A stretch of 64,000 bases of DNA from Hansschlegelia beijingensis (lineage in GTDB: Bacteria > Pseudomonadota > Alphaproteobacteria > Rhizobiales > Methylopilaceae): assembly GCF_014196425.1 (NCBI RefSeq), contig NZ_JACIDR010000001.1, positions 186,001 to 250,000 on the forward strand, written 5' to 3'. Shown here one piece after another: positions 37,779 through 45,537 of this stretch. The stretch's first letter is position 1. Every line of letters starts with the position of its first letter. The notes beneath the pieces are model-generated. The model was not told where the DNA came from and did no database searches. It was given only the letters and a program-made list of their open reading frames with translations. Made by a program: the position numbers and the translations under genes.

Positions 37779-38219
37779 ATGGGCGTGTTCGATTTCATCA
37801 AGGACGTAGGCGAAAAGCTGTTCGGGGCGAGCGAGGCTCAGGCCGCCAGCGCCGAGAAGATCAAGGCGGAGATCGAGAAGCACGGGCTCGACGCGAAGGA
37901 CCTTAAGGTCGACGTGTCGGGCGACACCGTCAAGATCAGCGGCACCGCGGCATCCAACGAGGTGCGCGAGAAGATCATCCTCGCCGCCGGCAACACGCTC
38001 GGAACCGCGAAGGTCGAGGAAGCTCTCCAGGTCGAGAAGTCCGAACCGGAGTCGCGCTTCTACACCGTCAAGAAGGGCGACAATCTCTCGAGGATCGCGG
38101 AGGCCGAGTACGGCAAGGGTCAGGCGGGGCGCTACAAGGACATCTTCGAGGCCAACAAGCCGATGCTGAAGGACCCCGACAAGATCTATCCCGGCCAGGT
38201 CCTCCGCATCCCCGCCTGA
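37779..38219 (+). CDS. BON-LysM protein, YgaU/Kbp-like
   Basis: A 146-residue protein without a signal peptide. Residues about 25-85 are a BON domain (VDVSGDTVKISGTAASNEVREKI in outline). Residues about 93-145 are a LysM domain (FYTVKKGDNLSRIAEAEYG, IYPGQVLRIP). This architecture is that of E. coli Kbp (YgaU), a cytoplasmic potassium-binding protein. GAGGAGG precedes the ATG. Confidence 0.92.
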   Translation: MGVFDFIKDVGEKLFGASEAQAASAEKIKAEIEKHGLDAKDLKVDVSGDTVKISGTAASNEVREKIILAAGNTLGTAKVEEALQVEKSEPESRFYTVKKGDNLSRIAEAEYGKGQAGRYKDIFEANKPMLKDPDKIYPGQVLRIPA

Positions 38220-38232
38220 CGCTCGGCGCGCC

Positions 38233-38841
38233 TCACCCGGTGGGGCGCGTCTTGTCGAAGGCGGGGGTGGCGGCCTCGAAGGCCTTCAGCCATTCGGCGA
38301 GGCGCGGGTGCTGCTCGCGCCAGCCCTCGCCGAAGCGGAAGTCGAGATAGCCGAGCGCGCAGGCCACCGCGATGGTTCCGACATCGTGGCCTGCGCCCGG
38401 CAGGTCCGCCTCGAGCGCCGCGAGCGACCGGGCGACCTTGTCGGCCTGCCGCTGGGTCCAGCGTTCGGAGCGCTGTCCCTCGTCCCGGAACCGCACCTCG
38501 TAGACCTGCAGCAGGGCGGCGTCGAGAACGCCGTCGGCCAGCGCCTGCGTGCGCAGCGCGCGGAAGCGGGCCGCAGGCTCGGCCGGTATGACCTTGCCGC
38601 CGCCGGCGAGGTGGTCGAGATATTCCAGGATCACCCGGCTGTCGAAGAGCGTGCTCCCGTCCTCGAGCTCGAGCGTCGGGATCTTGCCGAGCGGATTGAG
38701 GCGGCGGATCGGGTCGTCCTCCGCCACCGTGTCGGTCTGGACGACCTCGATCCTGTCCGACAGGCCGAGGATCGCCGCCGCGATCTTGACCTTGCGACCG
38801 TAAGGAGAGGGCGTCGCGGAACGCAGGATGAGCATCGTCAT
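38233..38841 (-). CDS. Glutathione S-transferase family protein
   Basis: A 202-residue GST. The thioredoxin-like domain has SPYGRKVKIAAAILGL, NPLGKIPTLELEDGSTLFDSRVI and a helical C-terminal domain (AVACALGYLDFRFGEGW). It resembles the YibF-type subgroup. The substrate is unknown. It is convergent with the LysM gene (13-base gap) and monocistronic. Confidence 0.9.
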   Translation of the reverse strand: MTMLILRSATPSPYGRKVKIAAAILGLSDRIEVVQTDTVAEDDPIRRLNPLGKIPTLELEDGSTLFDSRVILEYLDHLAGGGKVIPAEPAARFRALRTQALADGVLDAALLQVYEVRFRDEGQRSERWTQRQADKVARSLAALEADLPGAGHDVGTIAVACALGYLDFRFGEGWREQHPRLAEWLKAFEAATPAFDKTRPTG

Positions 38842-39032
38842 TTCCCGAGCATGAGCGGCGCGGCGCGCGCAGCGGATGGACCGCTTCTAGGCGATCCGCC
38901 GCTTCGGGAAAACCTTCGGCGTTGCTGAAGACCGGCCGCGCGCGCGAGCACAGGCGCCGCCGGCGCGGCGCCTGCCGAAGGCCCGCGAGCGCCGTAGGAT
39001 CGGCTGCGCGCCGATCCTCCGATGGCGCGAAT

Positions 39033-39245
39033 TCAGCCGACGGAGATGTTGACCGCCTTGGGGCCCTTGCCCTTGCGGTCCGGCTCCACTTCGAAGGACA
39101 CCTGCTGTCCTTCCGAAAGCGTGGTCAGCCCCGACCGCGTCACGGCGGAGACATGCACGAAGATGTCGGACCCGCCGTCGTCCGGCTTGATGAAGCCGTA
39201 GCCTTTTTCAGCGTTGAAGAACTTTACCGTTCCGCTCTGAGCCAT
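39033..39245 (-). CDS. cspA: Cold-shock domain protein
   Basis: A 70-residue CspA-type protein: SGTVKFFNAEKGYGFIKPDD contains RNP-1, and SDIFVHVSAV is RNP-2. It binds single-stranded nucleic acid. Start is ATG at 39245 behind AAGGGGG. About 200 bases separate it from rlmJ upstream, leaving room for a long 5' leader as in other csp genes. Cold induction is not shown by the sequence. Confidence 0.95.
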   Translation of the reverse strand: MAQSGTVKFFNAEKGYGFIKPDDGGSDIFVHVSAVTRSGLTTLSEGQQVSFEVEPDRKGKGPKAVNISVG

Positions 39246-39446
39246 CGAGCGCCCCCTTGCCAGTCCCCCGGTCCCGCGCCGTCCGCCTATCGGCCACGAG
39301 AGCTCCGGCAGGTCGAGACGACGCAATGCGAATGCTGGCAAGTATTCGCCGGCTGCGAGCCGCTAGAGCCTCTATTTGGTAGCGGCATGTTCATTCGGAT
39401 GGCAAGGCGAAAAAGTGGCGTGTTCCGGAGGCGGACCGCTGCATTC

Positions 39447-40298
39447 CTAAGCGCCGGCGAGCGTCTCCACGACGGCCGCCGCCCCGGGACCCTGCGCCAG
39501 CGCCTGCGCCACCTCCGGAAGGCCGGCGCGGAGATCGGCCTCAAGGGTCCACGGCGGATTGGCGATCAGGAGGCCCGAGCCGGAAAGCACTTTCGGGTCG
39601 GAGGGCGCGCGAACGAGCAGTTCGACGCGCAGCAGCTTGGCCGCGCCGCTGGCCCGGATCGCGTCGAGGAACGCGCGCGTGTCCGCCGGGTCCTTGATCG
39701 GCCGCCAAAGCGCGTAGACGCCCGTCGGCCAGATCCGCTGCGCGCGCGAGAAGGCGTCCGCCATGCGCCTGAGTTCGCCGGGCTCCTCGAACGGCGGGTC
39801 GATCAGCACGAGACCGCGGCGCTCGCGCGGCGGCAGCCAGGCGTTGAGCGCCGTCCAGCCGTCGATCTCCACGACCTTCACGCGCCGGTCGCGGCCCATC
39901 GCCTCCGAGAGCGCGGCGCAGTCCTTCGGGTGCTTCTCGCAAAGCCGCAGACGGTCTTCGCGCCGCGCCATGCGGCGCACGATCTCGGGGGAGCCGGGGT
40001 AGAGCCGGCCGCCCGGGTGGTCCGCCGCAAGCCCCGCGATGACCTCGCGCCAGGGCGCCAGGAGGGCTTCCGCGGCGTCGCCCAGCCGCCGTCCTTCGAG
40101 ACGGCCGACGCCGTTGCGCCACTCGCCCGTCCGCTCCGACTGCTCGCCTTCGAGGTCGTAGATCCCGCAGCCGGCGTGGGTGTCGAGATAGCTCCAGGGC
40201 GAGGGCTTTGCGTTCAGATGGCGCACGATCAGCGCGAGCACGACGTGCTTCAGCACGTCCGCGAAGTTTCCGGCGTGGAAGGCGTGGCGATAGTTCAC
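39447..40298 (-). CDS. rlmJ: 23S rRNA (adenine(2030)-N6)-methyltransferase
   Basis: A 283-residue RlmJ (COG2961). It opens MNYRHAFHAGNFADVLKHVV, carries the SAM region YLDTHAGCGIYDL and the catalytic VLIDPPFEEPGE, and later LLIANPPWTLE. It methylates A2030 of 23S rRNA. It lies 16 bases after the cupin gene, so it may be read from the same transcript. Confidence 0.95.
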   Translation of the reverse strand: MNYRHAFHAGNFADVLKHVVLALIVRHLNAKPSPWSYLDTHAGCGIYDLEGEQSERTGEWRNGVGRLEGRRLGDAAEALLAPWREVIAGLAADHPGGRLYPGSPEIVRRMARREDRLRLCEKHPKDCAALSEAMGRDRRVKVVEIDGWTALNAWLPPRERRGLVLIDPPFEEPGELRRMADAFSRAQRIWPTGVYALWRPIKDPADTRAFLDAIRASGAAKLLRVELLVRAPSDPKVLSGSGLLIANPPWTLEADLRAGLPEVAQALAQGPGAAAVVETLAGA

Positions 40299-40314
40299 GG
40301 GACTGCGACGGGCC

Positions 40315-40704
40315 TCACGCCTCGTCCGCCTCGGGCGGCAGCATGACGACGAAGTCCTTGGCGCAGGGTTCGATCACCGACCACACGCCCGTGAAGCCTG
40401 GCTCCAGAACCATCGCGTCGCCGGGTCCAAGCGTGGTCGGCTCGCCGCCGTCGGGCGTGACGACGCAGCGCCCGGAGCGCAGGCGGCACCATTCCCATTC
40501 CTCGTAAGCCACCCGCCAGGCGCCCGGGGTGGCCTCCCACACGCCGGCGAACAGCCGGCCGTCCGGCGCCTCGTAATGCACATGGGTGCGGAAGGAAGGC
40601 GACCCCTCGATCACGCGATCGGGCCGCGGCGCGCTCTCCTCGGGCGGCTCGGCGGCCGCGCCGAGCCGGTGAAGCCGCATGGCGGCGTCGGGATTGCCGG
40701 TCAT
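40315..40704 (-). CDS. Cupin domain protein
   Basis: A 129-residue single cupin with a metal-motif-like GDAMVLEPGFTGVWSV and EEWEWCRLRSGRCVVTPDGGE. It belongs to the cupin_3 (EutQ-like, DUF861) type of small sugar- or amine-linked cupins. Its start overlaps the RNase T2 stop (ATGA). The function is unknown. Confidence 0.85.
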   Translation of the reverse strand: MTGNPDAAMRLHRLGAAAEPPEESAPRPDRVIEGSPSFRTHVHYEAPDGRLFAGVWEATPGAWRVAYEEWEWCRLRSGRCVVTPDGGEPTTLGPGDAMVLEPGFTGVWSVIEPCAKDFVVMLPPEADEA

Positions 40705-41357
40705 CCTTCATCTCCGCCAGAGGCCGGCAGGACCACGCGATCGGACCGGCAGGCGCGCCGGTCGACCTCCGCGCAGGGCCTGAAACGCAGATCCTTTGTC
40801 ATGCAGACGCGCACCTCGTTGAGCAAGCGGCCCCGGCACTGGACGGCGATCATCGACGGGCGCAGCGAGGGATTGGCCGCGACGAACGCCTCTTCCACTG
40901 CGGCCGGGGACGTCTCGATCGGGCTGTCCGGCGCGGCGAAGGCCGGCGGCACGCGGACGTGCTCCGCGGCCCTGCGAACCTGCCTGAAATATGAGCTCGG
41001 ATCGAGACCCGAACAGGTTCCGTGCTTGCGCCATTGATGGCGGATCAGGCCGGGGCTCGGCATCAGGTCGAGCATTCCGTCGACCTGAGCGCGCGTCGGA
41101 TTGCGGCCCGTGACAGCGCAGAAGCCGGGGAAGCCGCGCTCATATTGCGGCCACAGCCCGTGAACCACGAAGCCGCGGGGCGCCGCCGAGCCGCACTGGA
41201 CAGGATCGGCGCGCGACCCCTTCGCGGCGCAGTAGCTCGGCGACCAGGACAGCGAAAGCACGTAGAAGTCGAAGTCGCCGGGCCGGTCGGACTGCGCCTG
41301 CGCAGCCCCGCAGCTCAGCGCCGCGGCGGCCGCCAGGGCCGCCGTCAGCAGCCTCAT
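40701..41357 (-). CDS. Secreted ribonuclease T2
   Basis: A 218-residue enzyme. Residues 1-22 are a signal peptide (ALSCGAAQAQS). The catalytic segments are CAS I FVVHGLWPQY (His66) and CAS II HQWRKHGTCS (His107, Lys111, His112). It cleaves RNA through 2',3'-cyclic phosphates in the periplasm or outside the cell, as E. coli RNase I does. Six or more cysteines fit a disulfide-bonded secreted fold. It is coupled by ATGA to both neighbours. Confidence 0.95.
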   Translation of the reverse strand: MRLLTAALAAAAALSCGAAQAQSDRPGDFDFYVLSLSWSPSYCAAKGSRADPVQCGSAAPRGFVVHGLWPQYERGFPGFCAVTGRNPTRAQVDGMLDLMPSPGLIRHQWRKHGTCSGLDPSSYFRQVRRAAEHVRVPPAFAAPDSPIETSPAAVEEAFVAANPSLRPSMIAVQCRGRLLNEVRVCMTKDLRFRPCAEVDRRACRSDRVVLPASGGDEG

Positions 41358-41827
41358 GGACGCGCCATCTTGCAGTCCGGCGCGTAGGCGTAGTTCCGGT
41401 CGAGCCCGGTCACGCACCAGTCGACGCCCGGGCCGAGGGACAGCCATTGCTGCCCTTCCGCCACGAGCCAGTAAACGTGGCGGCGCACGCCGTCATTCGT
41501 GAAGGCCTCGGCGGAGCAGAACCTGCGAGGGATGAACTCGACGCCCCAGCTTCGATAGCCGAGCTCGGCCGGGCGGACGAAACCCGAAAGCGCCAGTCCC
41601 GAATGCCAGTACATGCGCTCGCGCTTGGCGAACGCGTCGCGGATCTGGCGATGGACATGCGGGTCGGCGCAGGACGGCAGGCGTCCGGTGTAACCCCGGT
41701 AGAAGGAGTCGGACGCGCTTCGAGCCGTCGAGCCGCCGCCGTAGCCGTAATCCGCCGCTGACGCGGCGCCGCCGCTCGCGATGCAGAGCAGGGCTCCCGC
41801 GGCAGCCGCAATCAACGCGTTTCTCAT
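41354..41827 (-). CDS. Secreted four-cysteine protein of unknown function
   Basis: A 157-residue protein with a signal peptide (residues 1-24, ending AASAADYGYGGG). The mature part has a SCADPHVHRQIRDAFAKRE segment, WGVEFIPRRFCSAEAF and WCVTGLDRNYAYAPDCKMAR: four cysteines, probably two disulfides. Proteins with this ending are common hypotheticals in Hyphomicrobiales. It heads the secreted pair with RNase T2, whose start overlaps its stop (ATGA), suggesting a shared envelope task. No function is assigned. Confidence 0.8.
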   Translation of the reverse strand: MRNALIAAAAGALLCIASGGAASAADYGYGGGSTARSASDSFYRGYTGRLPSCADPHVHRQIRDAFAKRERMYWHSGLALSGFVRPAELGYRSWGVEFIPRRFCSAEAFTNDGVRRHVYWLVAEGQQWLSLGPGVDWCVTGLDRNYAYAPDCKMARP

Positions 41828-41958
41828 CACGAAACCCTCTGGCCGACAGCGCCGACCATCCTTCGGCCGGCCCCGCAAATCAAGCGGAGCGGACGACGGG
41901 GGTGGGGATCGCGCCCGCGACCGCTACCTTCAGGCCCGGGCGATGGAAGGGCGTGCGC

Positions 41959-43188
41959 ATGCAGAAGTTCGAGACGGCGCGGGACGCGGCGCTGGCGCTG
42001 AGGCCGGACCGGCCGCTTTACGCTTTCAGGCCATCGGTCCTGACCGCGGACGCCGGCTCCTTCCTCTCCGGCTTCCGCGGCCTCACCGCCTATGCGGTCA
42101 AGACCAACGGCGAGGATTTCGTGCTCGACGCGCTCGCGCGCGCGGGCGTGTCCGCCTTCGACGTCGCGAGCCCGGCGGAGTTCGCGGCCGCGCGCCGGGC
42201 CTCGGGCTCGGCCCGGCTGCTCTACATGCATCCGGTCAAGGCGCAGTCCGACGTCAGGCTGGGCCTCGAGACCTACGGAATCAGGTCGATCGCGGTCGAC
42301 CATGAGGACGAGATCGCCAAGGTTCTGCGGGTCGTGCGCGCGCAGGACATCCCGCCCGGCGACATCACCGTCTTCGTCCGCCTCGCCACCAAGGGGCATG
42401 CGGCTTACGAGCTGTCGAAGAAGTTCGGGGCGACGCCGGCTCACGCGGTCGAACTGCTGCGCCGCATCGACGGCATCGGCTTCCGGGCGGGACTGACCTT
42501 CCATGTCGGCAGCCAGGTCGAGGACCTGGCCGCCTATGATCGCGCGGTCGCGACCGCCGCCTGGGTGCGCGGCCGCGCCGGCGTGCCGCTGGCGGAGCTC
42601 GACATCGGCGGCGGCTTCCCCGCGCCCTATGGCCATGATCCGAAGCGCCCGGCGCCGCCGCCGCCGGACCTTGGAGGGCTGCTCGCCCGCATCCAGCGCG
42701 AGATCGACGACTGGGGCCTCGGCGACCTGCCGCTGGTCGCCGAGCCCGGCCGGGTCATCGTGGCGCGCTGCCTCTCGGTGGTGGTCCGCGTGCTGCTGAA
42801 GAAGGGCCAGCGGCTCTACATCAACGACGGCATCTGGAGCTCGCTGTCCGATTCATGGACGGGCAAAATCATGCTGCCCGCGCAACTTATTCCCGATCCG
42901 GCGCGGACGCGGGCGAAGCGGAACACCGCCCCGAGGCTCGCGCCGTTCCGCGTGTGCGGGGCGACCTGCGACTCGGTGGACATCCTGACGCGCCCGTTCT
43001 GGCTGCCGGACACGGTCGCGACGGGAGACTGGATCGAGATCGGGCACATCGGGGCCTACAGCCTGGCGCTCAGGACCCATTTCAACGGCTTCTACCCGAA
43101 CGATTTCGTCGAGGTCGCAGCGCCGTTCGAGAGCACCGAGGGGCTCGAGGGCGTCGCCAATGTGGAGCCGCGCGCCGCGATGGCGTGA
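41959..43188 (+). CDS. Type III PLP-dependent decarboxylase (ornithine/lysine-type)
   Basis: A 409-residue alanine-racemase-fold decarboxylase. PLP Lys48 lies in TAYAVKTN, HVGSQV and ELDIGGGFPAPY follow, and the catalytic Cys337 is in VCGATCDSVDIL. These match eukaryotic-type ornithine decarboxylases that make putrescine, but lysine or other substrates are possible. The ATG at 41959 has GGAAGGG upstream. It stands alone and converges with a DUF1176 gene (5-base gap). Confidence 0.9.
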   Translation: MQKFETARDAALALRPDRPLYAFRPSVLTADAGSFLSGFRGLTAYAVKTNGEDFVLDALARAGVSAFDVASPAEFAAARRASGSARLLYMHPVKAQSDVRLGLETYGIRSIAVDHEDEIAKVLRVVRAQDIPPGDITVFVRLATKGHAAYELSKKFGATPAHAVELLRRIDGIGFRAGLTFHVGSQVEDLAAYDRAVATAAWVRGRAGVPLAELDIGGGFPAPYGHDPKRPAPPPPDLGGLLARIQREIDDWGLGDLPLVAEPGRVIVARCLSVVVRVLLKKGQRLYINDGIWSSLSDSWTGKIMLPAQLIPDPARTRAKRNTAPRLAPFRVCGATCDSVDILTRPFWLPDTVATGDWIEIGHIGAYSLALRTHFNGFYPNDFVEVAAPFESTEGLEGVANVEPRAAMA

Positions 43189-43193
43189 GGCGC

Positions 43194-44264
43194 TCAGCGC
43201 TCGCCGCGGAACACGATCGGAAAGTTCTCCGCCTTGCCGGAGCCGTCGCACTCTTCCTTGGCCCGGTACTCGATCATCCGGAACGCGGCGCCGACCCACT
43301 CCCACGTGCCGACCGTTCCGCAATCGCCGGCCGCGCGTCCCTTGTCGAACGCCGTGAGCTGCCTCTTGTCGGGGTCGTAGGCGACGTTCGAGAGCGTATC
43401 GACGCCGGTCCAGCCGATCGACTCGACGAAGGACGCGAACAGCAGCGGCTCGAACCGGTTGGCGGCGCGCGAGGGATCCTCGACGAACAGCACGGATTCG
43501 ACGTTGTAGGCGCCGGACGTGCAGACGATCGACCACAGCGTGCGCCCTCCGCCGAGGTCGGCCGCGAACGATTCCTCGGCGAGGAAGGAGGGGTTCCCCT
43601 CGGTCGTGTCCCAGACGGGGCAGTCCCGGTCCGCCATGGCCTGCTTGAGCGGCGCAGGCGCCGCGTCGCGGGGGACGTCCCTCAGGCGGCCTGACAGCGC
43701 CGCCGGGCTCGACCCGCCGATCAGCGCCGTGAGCGCGTCCTGGCGTTCGGCGCGGCCCTGCCGGTTGTCCATCTCGGCGGCCGCGGGTCCGAAGCCGGCG
43801 AGCGACAGCTCGACCGCGATCTGGTCGCCGCCTTCGCCGGACACCGATGCGCTCAGCGTCTTGCCGCGCCGCAGGAACGGCAGAAGGCGGCGCGTCGCGC
43901 TTTCGGAGAGCCGCAGTTCGATCGCGCCCGGATCCGCGCCGGGGCCGATGCTGAGATCAGAGCCCGAGGCGAGCCGGACAGGCGGCCCGCCGTCAATGGC
44001 GAGCGCCAGCCTTGGACGCGGAGGCGTGCGCAGCGCGCCCACGAAGGTCAGGCTGAGCCGGGGCGGCGCGTCCTTTCCCGGCTCGCGGGAAACCGTCAGC
44101 CGCACGCTCTGCGCGCCGGAGGCCGGGGCCTCGGTCCGCGCGTGGCAAGCCGGGCCGCTCTTGGCGTCGGCGCACGCGGCGGTCCACGCCTCGAAGCTCG
44201 TCTCGGCCCCGAGGGCGGAGCCGGGCAGCAGGATGCTGGCGAGCAGGAGCAGAGGCGATCGCAT
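43194..44264 (-). CDS. DUF1176 domain-containing periplasmic protein (second copy)
   Basis: A 356-residue protein with a signal peptide (residues 1-19, ending GSALGAE). SFEAWTAACADAKSGPAC and the C-terminal GRAAGDCGTVGTWEWVGAAFRM match the DUF1176 pattern also seen at 19141-20178, with low identity between the copies. An internal LWSIVCTSGAYNVESVLF replaces the WGVCTYLAAYNGGF of the first. Function unknown. Confidence 0.85.
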   Translation of the reverse strand: MRSPLLLLASILLPGSALGAETSFEAWTAACADAKSGPACHARTEAPASGAQSVRLTVSREPGKDAPPRLSLTFVGALRTPPRPRLALAIDGGPPVRLASGSDLSIGPGADPGAIELRLSESATRRLLPFLRRGKTLSASVSGEGGDQIAVELSLAGFGPAAAEMDNRQGRAERQDALTALIGGSSPAALSGRLRDVPRDAAPAPLKQAMADRDCPVWDTTEGNPSFLAEESFAADLGGGRTLWSIVCTSGAYNVESVLFVEDPSRAANRFEPLLFASFVESIGWTGVDTLSNVAYDPDKRQLTAFDKGRAAGDCGTVGTWEWVGAAFRMIEYRAKEECDGSGKAENFPIVFRGER

Positions 44265-44464
44265 GGGTCATGGCATCCGGCTGCGAAAGGGCGGGAATCC
44301 CCGATCGGTCTGGTGGGGGAAAGCCCAAGTTTAATCACGAAGACGTTATCGCGTCGCGGGGGAGGGGGTCTGAAAAGTCGCAACCGGTGGCCTCCCGCCA
44401 CAGTTGAACCCCCGGGCGGACTGTGGCGCGGCGACGCGCCGTGAGCATCAGAGGAGAAGAAGAT

Positions 44465-45040
44465 TTGAAGAAGGCCCTCACTTTGGCGTTCGCCGCCACC
44501 TTCGGATTCGCAAGCTTCGCGGAAGCGTCCCCACGCACGCAGGGCGACGCTCCGCGACCGGCGCAGTCGCTCGAACAGGTTCGCGCGGACGCGATGGCGC
44601 GTCTGGCGGCCGGCGACATCGAGCAGGTCGGCAAGCGCGGGAGGCGCGGCGGCCGCGGTTGGCACGGCGGCGGCGGTCGTGGCTGGCACGGAGGAGGCCG
44701 CCGGGGCCATCGCGGTCACTGGAACCGCGGCTGGAACGGCGGCACGAACTACGGCTATCGCCGGAACTGGCGCGGGGGCCGTCATTGGGGAGGGCGACGC
44801 CACTGGGGCGGCCGCCGCTACTACTATGGCCACCGTCACCGCCACAGGGATTACGGCTACTGGGGCGCCGGGGTCGCGGGCCTGGCGCTGGGCGCCGCCA
44901 TCGCAAGCTCGGCCCGGCCGGGCTATCGCGCGGGGCCCGGCTATCGCACCAAGCGCTGGTGCGCGAACCGGTACCGCACCTACGACTGGCGGACCGAGAC
45001 CTTCATCGGAAACGGCGGCCGTCGTTATCGTTGCCCCTGA
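44465..45040 (+). CDS. BA14K-like basic secreted protein, Gly/Arg/His-rich
   Basis: A 191-residue protein. The TTG start at 44465 is chosen because GAGGAG lies eight bases upstream and it gives MKKALTLAFAATFGFA, a normal signal peptide; upstream GTGs at 44423 and 44441 would disrupt it. The middle (about 60-125) is a low-complexity run of Gly, Arg, His and Trp. A hydrophobic patch GVAGLALGAAIA precedes the C-terminal WCANRYRTYDWRTETFIG, the BA14K motif of Brucella lectin-like proteins. Surface or envelope role is inferred. Confidence 0.8.
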   Translation: MKKALTLAFAATFGFASFAEASPRTQGDAPRPAQSLEQVRADAMARLAAGDIEQVGKRGRRGGRGWHGGGGRGWHGGGRRGHRGHWNRGWNGGTNYGYRRNWRGGRHWGGRRHWGGRRYYYGHRHRHRDYGYWGAGVAGLALGAAIASSARPGYRAGPGYRTKRWCANRYRTYDWRTETFIGNGGRRYRCP

Positions 45041-45047
45041 CGCATCC

Positions 45048-45078
45048 GACCCGGCCGGCCCGCCGGCCGGGTCTCTTC
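45048..45078 (+). terminator. Terminator hairpin after the BA14K-like gene
   Basis: GACCCGGCCGGC and GCCGGCCGGGTC form a 12-pair perfect stem with a minimal loop, followed by TCTTCCTGT. It lies seven bases after the stop codon. The tail is only moderately T-rich. Confidence 0.65.
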
Positions 45079-45144
45079 CTGTCGTCGGAACCTTGCCTGG
45101 CGCGGAACGTTGAACGAGAGAACGAAAACAGAACGGAGGCGAGG

Positions 45145-45456
45145 ATGGCGGCCTATGACACACCCGAAAGCCGGACCGACGCGCGCCGCGCGGCGGACCC
45201 GGACGCTCCGAAGCCGGGATCGGACGCAAAGACGGTGGACGTAAACCCGAAGACCGCGCCGGACCCGGCGAGCAACACCGAAAAGGATCCCGCGGACTGG
45301 GTCTCGGGCGACGAGCCGATGACGGGGGCGCAGGCGTCATATCTCAAGACGCTCTCGGAGGAGACCGGAGCTGCGGCGTTCAGGCCGGACCTCACGAAGG
45401 CGGAGGCGTCCATGGTGATCGACGAGTTGAAGACCGCGCGGAACCAGAAACGCTGA
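45145..45456 (+). CDS. DUF3072 domain-containing small protein
   Basis: A 103-residue hydrophilic protein. The first half is disordered and charged; the C-terminal half has PMTGAQASYLKTLSEETG and LTKAEASMVIDELK, the DUF3072 pattern. GGAGGCGAGG precedes the ATG. The function is unknown; it lies between a BA14K-like gene and manC with spacers on both sides. Confidence 0.82.
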   Translation: MAAYDTPESRTDARRAADPDAPKPGSDAKTVDVNPKTAPDPASNTEKDPADWVSGDEPMTGAQASYLKTLSEETGAAAFRPDLTKAEASMVIDELKTARNQKR

Positions 45457-45537
45457 AGCGGCCGGTCCGCTTGTGAGGTTCGTGTTCCGCTTCGCCGCCG
45501 GTCTATAGTTCCGGCCCACGAAATTGCGCGACGCGGC

